64,000 nt of DNA from NCBI GenBank assembly GCA_963576735.1, contig OY755175.1, forward strand, positions 1,938,401 through 2,002,400. The letters are read 5' to 3'. Below are positions 56,144 to 64,000 of this stretch, one piece after another. Below the pieces are notes generated by a model that made no database searches, was not told the origin of the DNA, and saw nothing but the letters and a program-made list of their open reading frames with translations. Each line of letters opens with the position of its first letter. The stretch's first letter is position 1. A program made the position numbers and the translations under genes. The DNA comes from Bedellia somnulentella (Eukaryota; Arthropoda; Insecta; Lepidoptera; Bedelliidae).

Positions 56144-57018
56144 TCAGTAAGTTAGTGAAATTGGTTTCCAGTGTTCTGCACTACGGCTTCTTCTGCTACC
56201 CGTAGAATTCCAATATGGATTACTTCCGTTTGTCCCGTTTTGGTGAGGAGGAGGTTTCCAATATATATGAGTCGAGTTCGTCTTTTTCTTAGATGGGCGA
56301 GGAGGTCTCCAATACACATGAGTTGAATGTGTTTTATTTCTAGAAGGAGGCAGAGAGTGTGTAGAATTTCCAGTATTGGTTGAGTTGGATGAAGTAAAAG
56401 TAGAATTTTGTCCTGAAATATTAAAATATTCATCATGAATCATTATACTAAAATCGTTTCGAGGGTGTTGTACAGGGAAACGCTGAGCGATTGATAGATG
56501 ATTTAGCTGTAAACCAATAGTTAGTCAAATTTCTTTTTTTGGTTTTCCATATTTTCTGATATAACTAAAGTAATTTCTAATAACCAAGTACAAGGATTAA
56601 GATAGCATCATCATCATCATCAGCTAATAGTCGTCCACTCCTAGATAATGCCAAAGATCTCCACAACAACCGGTCCTGTGCTGCCCTCATCCATCGATGG
56701 ATGATGAATTAACGAAGCACAGAAAGATAGCATCCTCCACCAAAGGGCTTGAGTCTACCCTATATAGGGTAATTTGGCCATAGTCCACCTAGCTGGCCAA
56801 TTGCGGGTTGGCAGATTTACGACTACTACCGTGATAGTAGCCGGGAACGACGGCTTAATGTGACCTCCGAAGCACGTAATCATCTTAATTTTAAAGACAG
56901 CATGAACAACTCAATATTTGTTATAATAAATAGAGGTTAGTTAAAGAATATAGTAACCTGTTATGTCAGCTACAAACGCGACTCCAACGATAAACGATAA
57001 TAATATAAGGACCTTCAT
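56144..57018 (-). CDS. Locus E: sequon-rich YWxP-repeat secreted protein (two exons)
   Basis: Inverted partner of locus D. Exon 1 is 57018-56958, a signal peptide starting MKVLILLS and ending AFVADIT. Exon 2 is 56412-56144, for 330 nt, 109 residues plus stop. The mature protein starts GQNSTFTSS, has repeated NST sequons, then YWRPP, YWKPP, YWNST and HWKPI units with basic SRRSR between the last two, and ends ISLTY. The short (545 bp) intron has no Helitron and gives the empty-site sequence for the insertion in D. The TATA-like box is GTATTTAAG-like (AGTATTTAAGACTTCC) at 57079-57091. This is the cleanest single-copy representative of the D/E subfamily. Confidence 0.78.
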
Positions 57019-57078
57019 TGTTCTTCTTACTTGTGTCTTCTTAAGTTTTTTCTTATAATGTCTTTTCGAACCAGTCGG

Positions 57079-57247
57079 AAGTCTTAAATACTATTTCACG
57101 ATGAATTGATAATAATTATAAATAGCAAAAGGTTTTGTTTTTCAATGGCAACAATAGCATTTTATAACATACTTTATTAAATATAAAGACAATGGATTTA
57201 AAACAACAAATTTAACAGATAAAACCTTTTAAAAAGTTAACCTTGTG
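57079..57247 (-). promoter_or_regulatory. Locus E promoter: TATA-like box and upstream block
   Basis: AGTATTTAAGACTTCC (minus strand) lies around 57091-57079 and GTTAACCTTGTGG at 57235-57247; closest to D. Confidence 0.58.
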
Positions 57248-57399
57248 GTATTGTTAAATTTATATGGTAACTTAATAGAGGACCGCGAGTATATCAAATT
57301 ATTAATTTTAACATTATCAGACTACCCCTTCTAGGGATATAGATCGTTATATGTATGTTTGGACCGTGAGTCAACAGAAAATGTCACTTATTTTACCCA

Positions 57400-57748
57400 A
57401 GCGTTTGGCGTCACTGACAGAACTTCAGAAGTCCAAACTCAAGGTTTGCCAGTGAGCAGTGCAGCGCAGTATTTTCAGTGTTTGCAGGACCCATCGAGGA
57501 TGGAACAACACACTGAGCTCCTTCACTGGCATCGCTGATGTGGGTGCACAAACCACCAAGCTAAAGTGGAACTGGGCCAGTCACATTTGTCGTATGCACC
57601 CAGACAGATGGGCGAAGATCGCTACAAACTGGGTGCTACAAGACGGTTACCGGCGTAAGGGCAGGCCGCGGTTAAGATGGCGGGATGATATCGACTAGTT
57701 TTTGCCGGGTTGGCCGGAGATGTCACAGAGCCGGGACGTCTGGACTCG
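57400..57748 (+). pseudogene. RTE-like LINE C-terminal fragment, right arm
   Basis: As in the left arm but running on to YRRKGRPRLRWRDDID, then a stop, and cut at 57748 where exon-2 sequence begins. Confidence 0.72.
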
Positions 57749-57860
57749 GGAGGTCTCCAATACACATGAGTTGAATGTGTTTTATTTCTAGAAGGAGGCA
57801 GAGAGTGTGTAGAATTTTGAGTATTGGTTGAGTTGGATGAAGTAGAAGTGGAATTTTGTC
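57749..57860 (-). pseudogene. Orphan 5' fragment of a D/E-type exon 2
   Basis: Starts at the same TTTCAG|GA acceptor (57860) with GQNSTSTSS and runs to VYWRPP, where it is cut and joined to an RTE-like LINE fragment. Upstream intron-like sequence continues to about 57972. No exon 1 belongs to it. It marks a breakpoint of the inverted duplication and shows that at least one more exon-2 copy once existed on this arm. Confidence 0.7.
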
Positions 57861-57974
57861 CTGAAATATTAAAACATTCATCATAAATCATTATACTAAA
57901 ATCGATTCGAGCGTGTTGTACAGGGAACGCTGAGCGATTGATGGATGATTTGGCTGTAAACCAATAGGTAGTCA

Positions 57975-58270
57975 ATAAGGTAGAACACCGGTTATCGTGC
58001 AAGCGACTAGTGTTCAAATCCCGGGTCGGGCCTACACCAATTTGTGTATGTGTGGTTAATGTATCATGGTTGTTAACGGTGAGGTAAAACATCGTGAGGA
58101 AACCCATATGGCTGAGTTATACTTAGTCATGTAACAGTGTATTCATACAAAACGGCAATAGGCCTGCCCCCTATTACGTGAGTACACTGTCCACTGTCAC
58201 TTGATGTTCAGAAGTATTAGTGCCTCTACCGATAATCATTTCTTCGGCGTGAACGTTTATGTTTATGTGT
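57975..58270 (+). mobile_element. SINE-B, 5'-truncated
   Basis: Starts within the tRNA-like head (GGTTATCGTGCAAGCGAC) and ends GGCGTGAACGTTTATG. Confidence 0.75.
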
Positions 58271-58740
58271 TGCGGGAAGTTTTGGATTAATAACAACGTG
58301 AATCTTAATTGATACAAAGTATTTTTAGGCCACATTCTTTGAAAATACATTAAGCGTTGTTACTATAAGGGAATGAAATAGGTTTTTTGAAAAAAACTAT
58401 TATGGAATTCTTGTACATGACTTATTGACATTGAAAGTATTCAAAAACATGTATTAGATATAAAAGCATTGTTAAAATGTGTCTTTGTAATAATTCAATA
58501 CACAAAGTATCATTTTGATCTTTTGTGAAATAATTGTCTGTAATTAGGATGATGAAGTACCTAATTAATGAACAATCAGTCTCAAAAAGTTTTCAAATAT
58601 TTAGTTTTACACTAAATATATTGCCATTTATTTACAGGTATTTTTAGAGTATGATTACCTTAAAACCATTAGCTAGATTTTTAGCAATAAATAAACATTA
58701 GAGTTTATATGATGTTAGGTTTTCAGCAACAGAACCAAAA
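58271..58740. repeat. Outer part of right arm of inverted duplication
   Basis: Mirror of 43400-44330 with internal length changes. Confidence 0.65.
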
Positions 58741-58784
58741 TTTAACCTAAAAATATATTACATACTAATTTTGGCATGTTCATG

Positions 58785-59403
58785 TATATGTCGTGGCCAT
58801 ATCGTAAATTTGAACACATCATGAAATGATCGATCATTTCATGAAATAGTTGTATTTCATGATATGTTCAATTGTTTATTGGCCACATCGTGATGTGGTT
58901 TGGGCAGATCAATGATAAGAAATCGATTCTCGATATGGCCAACAAAACGCGCGGTCACTTCATGAAATGGTTATGATTATTTGGTCATATCGTAAAATAG
59001 TTACATTAATTACCAGTAGAGGCGCTGAAAACGCTTTATTTATGTGTGAAGATGGCAGCCGCTGTCAAAAGTGTTATTTCTCTTAGTAAAAAAGTTGATA
59101 ATTCGCTATTAAGCTAAGACGAAAGTGATAACAAAAGAGTTTTTGACGAAAAGGTTCTCGAGTACTTTGCAAATTACGAAAAAACTGAGCAATATGTTAA
59201 AAAACCGTAGAGTTTGGATTGCATTTCATAGGTCACCCTATTTCTACGATCTGGCCAAGCGTGGATGACAAAATCGTGAAACGATGACGATTTTATGATC
59301 TGGTCAGATTAAGTTGGCCACATCATGAAATGAGACCATTTCATGAAATGATCGATCATTTCACGATGTGTTCAAATCTACGATATGGCCACGACATATA
59401 TAA
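58785..59403. mobile_element. Palindrome-rich MITE, about 620 bp
   Basis: TATATGTCGTGGCCATATCG at the left and its complement at the right, each followed by GAACACATC and TGAAATGATCGATCATTTCA. Further TTTCATGAAATG copies lie inside. The middle has a short reading start MAAAVKSVISLSKK that soon stops. TA flanks are likely. Confidence 0.7.
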
Positions 59404-59559
59404 TGTGAAATTGATCTGTCTTGTAACAGTTTAAACTCTTTTGTAACTAAATTAAGATATTCGTTTTTAACTTAATTTCATTTATCTCTTTTGTTTGTTC
59501 ATATGTTATGTAAATGTTTATAAAAGTTTCATGTTATTTCTCTAAACCAATTTTCTACG

Positions 59560-59755
59560 TAGGTTAATTGTACTTGATAAACCCTGATGTATAAAAATAA
59601 AAACAATACTGATGTATCTACCTGCCGCACACAAAAGTGTAAAATATTAATTTATGGAGCTGTAGGTCTAATTGTTTCTTTTATAACTGTGTACATTTGT
59701 AATGTAAACGACTGTTTGTTTCCTAAATAAATGAAAATAAAATAAATAAATGGCT
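59560..59755 (+). mobile_element. LINE 3' end fragment
   Basis: TTTGTTTCCTAAATAAATG with an AAATAAAATAAATAAAT tail, of the same style as other lepidopteran LINE ends. Confidence 0.4.
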
Positions 59756-60159
59756 CTACATATCTTTCCAAAATAATATAGATGTAAATGTATAGATATC
59801 AACAATTGAGAATCAATATGGGCAATTATTATTGTTCTGTTATTACAGTCATTAATTAATTTGTGTCACTTGGCAATTATTACTGACTATTCATCACACA
59901 ATAATGATGCGATTAATATTAATTTGACTTGTCTTGTGACTGACTGTACTATTAATGTCATAACATAAATAAGATCTGATGGTAGTGTAGAATGACCCAA
60001 AAGGCCGCAGTCGTCTGAAGTGTGAAGAATAAGGTCATGTATGAAAAGATTTACTACTTATTACGTAATGTTTATTAAGTTCGAGAGATATGTCAATTGA
60101 TTGTTTCTGCCCATCTCAATAGAAATTCATGGCAGCACTAGTAGCATGAGTCTAATAGT

Positions 60160-60255
60160 GAGAGAGATTACGTCATATGAAAAGTGAGAAACTGACAGGT
60201 TCTTCATACAAAGTCTGTCAGTATTTCACTTCTTACTTGATGTATTCTCTCTCAT
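60160..60255. repeat. Imperfect inverted repeat
   Basis: GAGAGAGATTACGTCATATG pairs with CTTGATGTATTCTCTCTC, and AAGTGAGAAACTGACAG with CTGTCAGTATTTCACTT. MITE-like; no target duplication checked. Confidence 0.5.
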
Positions 60256-60517
60256 ACGCCTTATGCTTGGGGACAGGAGTATATTTTTTTATGTTATTTG
60301 AATACCATAACCACGGAGATATTAAGAATAAAGTACATTTATACTAATTTTTTTTATACTATTTTAATTTTTGTTCTTAAATGCGCTAACTGAATGAAAT
60401 ACTGGTCAAAAGTCACAATAACGTATTGATAGCCCATTTGCCGAAAAAAACTGCAGGCCATAATTATTATACTAAATTTATTTATTTACTTACTGCCAAT
60501 GTGAATCCCGGGTGGAT

Positions 60518-60562
60518 TGCTAGTCAAGGACCTTAGTTGTAGACTAAGGTCTTTGACCAGCA
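60518..60562. repeat. Short hairpin
   Basis: CTAGTCAAGGACCTTAG and CTAAGGTCTTTGACCAG form a 16-17-bp stem with a loop of about 8. Confidence 0.5.
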
Positions 60563-61087
60563 TCATCTATGTTGTATCTTAATATTTAAACTTCAGGGTC
60601 AGGTAGCAATGATTGGACCTTTATCATAATTTTGTAAAGATTTATAAAGCATTGTGTTTTTAATTGAAATATTTAAAAATTTTAATTTTCTTACAATGAA
60701 CGCCTGTAAAAGTCCTGCCGAAATTTTCCCTTTTCGCTGGATAATAAAATAAAGCAATTAATCTCCGATAACAAAAAGCCAAACACTTGGCAAACCTGCC
60801 GGGAATCTACAGGCTGTTACAATAATTAATACATTATTTCTCCTAACGCCGTTTTATTTGCGTTGCCGAGGCGAGGTGAAATAGCTTTTTTACGGGTTAT
60901 TACATTCTGAACATCCTGTGTAAATGATTTGTATTAGTAGAATAAGTCGTTTGGGGATTTATACAATATCTGATTTTATAGATTAGGAGATTTAGAAGCT
61001 TTGAGATAAATTTATTGAGATGGATCCGTTGATTATCACTGATTAAATATGATTAGAATTTGATCATGGTTATGACAGTCTTCCTTC

Positions 61088-61340
61088 TTATCATGGTTGT
61101 TAACGGTGAGGGAAAACATCGTGAGGAAACCCACATGGCTGAGTTGTACTTAGTCATGTGACAGTGTATTCGTACAAAACGGCGATAGGCCTGCCCCCTA
61201 TCACGTGAGTACACTGTCCATGCAAAACGTGGGTACTCTGAACACCAGGTGACAAAGTCACGTGATGTTCAGAAGCATTAGTACCTCTGCCAACCCCTTC
61301 GGGGATATTCGGCGTGAACGTTTATGTTTATGTTATGTAA
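61088..61340 (+). mobile_element. SINE-B, 5'-truncated
   Basis: From CTTATCATGGTTGTTAACGG to the tail; the head is missing. Core nearly identical to the 22933 copy. Confidence 0.8.
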
Positions 61341-61611
61341 TATTTTTAAATGATGAGAAGTATAATTGGGTCTGATCCTTTAGAGCAGTCTCTTTCAAGC
61401 AATTAATGCATGGTAAGTCAGTAAATGAATAATAATAAGAAGATTACATAATTTAATGAAAGTAGTGACTATTTTACGCTTTAATATTAATTATTGTTTT
61501 TTTACATTTGTATTGTACTTTTATAAACATATTTATTAATCTCCTGAAAATGGAACTAATGCTTTTAAGTAGTTATACAAAATGTATCTGTATATAGTTT
61601 GACCTACTTGG

Positions 61612-61767
61612 CGGCCTCGGCTTAGAACAGCACTACCCCATTTCTTCCCGTGGGTGTTCGTAAGAGGCAGCTAAACTCTAAAGGTATTTAGGAGATCTTT
61701 TTCCGAAGCTCTGTCTGCCCCTTCATGAATTTATAGCCATGAGTATATACATGTATGTATGTATGTA
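61612..61767 (+). mobile_element. SINE-A with large internal deletion
   Basis: Head CTCGGCTTAGAACAGCAC and tail TAGCCATGAGTATATACATG flank a lost middle. Confidence 0.65.
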
Positions 61768-61950
61768 CAAATGTTTATGAATGATTTTAATTTAAAAATC
61801 ACAAACCATCATTCTTCAACAGTTCCAGACAGCTCTGGAATTACCAACATGGAATGGAACGATAGCAGAGCTAACGGGATTAAGCTATACTTGGTAGAAC
61901 ATAGACTAAGCTACAGCATTATATTACCAATATCAAACGTAACAATTTCA

Positions 61951-62199
61951 CATACATACATACATATACTCACGGCTATAAATCCCTAGATGGGGTAGTC
62001 AGAGCTAAGGAATCAGAAATTCCTCAGCGACTTTTGGAAAGTTGTGTGGGGGAAGATGTTAAAATAAAGGTTGTTGGTGATGGGTCTCCAACCGCATCGC
62101 TCAAAAATCCCTTTAAAGCCCCAATACCGTTAGTCGCCTCTTACGTACACCCACCGGAAGAAATGGGGTAGTGTTATTCTATGCCGACACTACACAGCA
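61951..62199 (-). mobile_element. SINE-A inserted into another SINE-A tail
   Basis: AATTTCACATACATAC occurs on both sides, the target being the tail of the next copy. Confidence 0.8.
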
Positions 62200-62206
62200 A
62201 TTTCAC

Positions 62207-62335
62207 ATACATACATATATATTTATGGCCATAAATCCCAAAAAGGGGTAGCCAGAGCTTTAGAGTTAAAAACTCCTCAGCCACATATGGAAGTTGATAG
62301 GGGAGAAGATGGTAGAAATGAAGTATTGTAGTACT
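62207..62335 (-). mobile_element. SINE-A 3' half
   Basis: CCATAAATCCCAAAAAGGGG to GAAGATGGTAGAAATGAAG. Confidence 0.72.
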
Positions 62336-62589
62336 CGCTTGTTAAATACGGTAATGCGATATTTTTCCTTACCGTACAAACATTCATAAATATAGGAAAA
62401 AAACCAACTCAGAAATAAATTCCTAAATTTACCTGTTTATATCATCTACCGATCTGTTTAGTCTATGACTTAAATTTGGAGAGTTTTGCTTCATTGTAAC
62501 AAGATTTGCGTGAAATAAAAAGGTCGCGCAGTCCGTCTGTCTTATAAATCACTTTACATCTCTCCGCTCGCAAACTTTTCAATTACAAG

Positions 62590-63789
62590 CAGCGAGTGCA
62601 GTCGTTCACAAACGAAGATGTTGGATTCTTGGATATGGTAATGATTAAAATATATTCATGTGACATACATTTTATTTGTTTAAAAAGTTAATATGGTCCC
62701 ATCAGCCGCAACATTATAAGATCAGGACACTGTTGCCCACCCACCGGACTACTGCTTTTCGAGGTAGTTTTAGACTTGCGGCATCCAAGTGCTGGAACGA
62801 CCTCCCCCTACCAATAAAATTTGCAGCAGGTAGCTTGTCTTTTAAGACTATGCTTAGGAGACATTTATTGACGCTGCAGAAAACTTTTTTCAATACAATA
62901 AGTAATTTTATGTAACGGTTGTGTTAATCATAAAATTTTATGTAGTGTAAAATATATTCTGATTTATTTGATCGTTTTATCGTTCGTCAAAGTATTATCT
63001 CTAATCGTTAGTTTTATATATTTATATTTTGTAATAATATATTTTAAGGTTATACTATGTAAAATATATTTAAGTATTATTAATAGTTAAGCGACATGAT
63101 AGTCCAGTGGGTAAGAACACCCGCCCAAAAAACAGAAGGGCGTGAGTTCCAATCCTGGGACGGGCCTACACCAATTTGTCTTTTCTAAAGTCATATGTGT
63201 GGTTAATTCATCATGGTTGCTAACGGTGAGGGAAAACATCGTGAGGAAACCCACATGGCTAAGTTGTACTTAGTCATGTGACAGTGTATTCGTACAAAAC
63301 GGCGATAGGCCTGCCCCCTATCACGTGAGTACACTGTCTAAGCAAAACGTGGGTACCTTCTCTGGAAACTAGATGGCGCTTGCCATGTGAGTTCAGGAGT
63401 ATTGGTACCTCTGCCAACCCCTTCGGGGATAAAACGGCGTGAACGTTTATGTTATGTTATGTTATATGTTATGTTATGTTATGTTATGTAATAGTTAAAG
63501 TAGTATTATGATTTTTTATTTAAAGATATACTTTGTACTCATGTCCGTGACGTGACACAACGGTTCTGACTGAAAATCAGTTATAAAGGCTATGTCTTTA
63601 AAAAATACTGAATCAGCAACCTTTTCTTAGCCTTTGAGGTAACTTTCATGTATGTGTATGTCTCTAAATGTTTTATTAATTATATGATTTTGATTTGTTC
63701 TTTCATAAAATTGTGTGTGTTCTTTGTACCAATTGTAATGTTTTATTGTTCCCTAAGGCAATGAATAAATTATTTCTTTTCTTTTCTTT
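62590..63789 (+). pseudogene. LINE RT end and 3' UTR split by a SINE-B
   Basis: From about 62690: GSFRLAASKCWNDLPLPIKF and SFKTMLRRHLLTLQKTFFNT, then a stop at 62913, the common end of CR1/Jockey-like RT proteins. The 3' UTR continues to the AATAAATTATTTCTTTTC repeats near 63789, interrupted by the SINE at 63091-63488. Confidence 0.65.
63091..63488 (+). mobile_element. SINE-B, full length with target duplication
   Basis: The 10-bp flanks TAATAGTTAA at 63081-63090 and 63489-63498 define a 398-bp insertion with head, core and a TTATG tail. It splits a LINE 3' UTR. Confidence 0.88.
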
Positions 63790-64000
63790 TTCTTTGATTT
63801 GATCAAGCATAGTCAGGTTAGTACTATTACTAATTTGAAAAAAAAACATGGTGAACAACTTATTTTGGCAGTTAGTTTTAATCAGATTTTATTTAGCAAT
63901 TTTTATACTAGACTACGTTTGGTTTCCTATTTATCCAAGGTCTCTATGGTTTATTATTTTATTGTTGTATTTTCTAATAATCAATTCAGTTCCGTCTGAA

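Larger units (their letters stand above)
59756..61087. other. No gene recognised
   Basis: Apart from two small hairpins and a faint RTE tip (about 60000-60165), unique AT-rich sequence without a convincing frame. Confidence 0.45.

Overview
This is 64 kb of AT-rich, intron-containing insect DNA, almost certainly from a moth or butterfly. The evidence is the load of lepidopteran-type repeats (two abundant SINE-like families, RTE-like and Jockey-like LINEs, Helitrons ending in CTAG, a BEL/Pao element, hAT and foldback-like DNA transposons) and short two-exon secreted-peptide genes with TATA promoters. I see no bacterial operons, rRNA, genuine tRNA or CRISPR. Apart from the peptide genes, almost every long ORF belongs to a transposable element.

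The main content is a cluster of at least seven loci of one gene family that I do not recognise. They are loci 1 and 2 (minus, 5.4-7.5 kb and 11.2-12.8 kb), A and B (minus, 26.0-26.6 kb and 33.6-34.2 kb), C (plus, 39.0-39.9 kb), D (plus, 46.2-50.3 kb) and E (minus, 57.0-56.1 kb), plus an orphan exon-2 fragment at 57.75-57.86 kb. Each has a 58-61 bp first exon that encodes only a signal peptide ending in A-D-[LI]-[RT], then a phase-1 intron whose splice rebuilds a Gly codon followed by Gln. The mature part lies in a second exon that differs strongly between subfamilies. Loci 1/2 encode an Asn-rich protein ending in a 15-residue repeat around [YFH]W-A-P-V-P. D/E encode a sequon-rich protein with YW-x-P repeats at similar spacing. 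A/B/C encode short Asn-rich peptides of 49-55 residues without the repeat. All seven share a TATA box (GTATATAAGACTTC or a close variant) and a block near GTTAACCTYGAGG about 150 bp further upstream.

The cluster grew by local duplication. Loci 1 and 2 are a direct tandem duplication with period about 5.3-5.8 kb. A, B and C are a triplication with C inverted. D and E are arms of an inverted duplication (about 43.4-51.2 kb against 58.7-55.2 kb). D carries three exon-2 copies in a 635-bp tandem array behind a single exon 1. Locus 1 has a changed splice donor, a Helitron next to its acceptor and a frameshift, so it is probably a pseudogene. D exon 2c has a premature stop.

Mobile elements by region: 0-13.8 kb is dense in SINE-A copies around loci 1/2. 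13.9-15.3 kb is a DNA transposon with long inverted repeats. 16.8-19.4 kb is an internally deleted BEL/Pao LTR element. 19.7-22.2 kb is a SINE joined to a Jockey-like LINE. 22.2-24.8 kb is a 2.5-kb element with 538-bp terminal inverted repeats and an XPG-like ORF. 27-30.7 kb is LINE debris with an RTE-like RT. 30.7-31.3 and 35.4-36.0 kb are two copies of an element holding a minisatellite built from LINE 3' ends. 32.3-33.3 kb is a GC-richer LINE C-terminal domain. 36.55-38.17 kb is a nonautonomous hAT with GTCTTG arrays. 40.9-43.2 kb is a second Jockey-like LINE interrupted by an RTE fragment. 46.5-48.3 kb is a Helitron in the D intron. 52.4-55.2 kb is a third Jockey-like LINE interrupted by a Helitron. 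58.8-59.4 kb is a palindrome-rich MITE. 62.7-63.8 kb is a LINE 3' end split by a SINE. Because many segments are present two or three times, several insertions can be checked against an unoccupied paralogous site inside the window.
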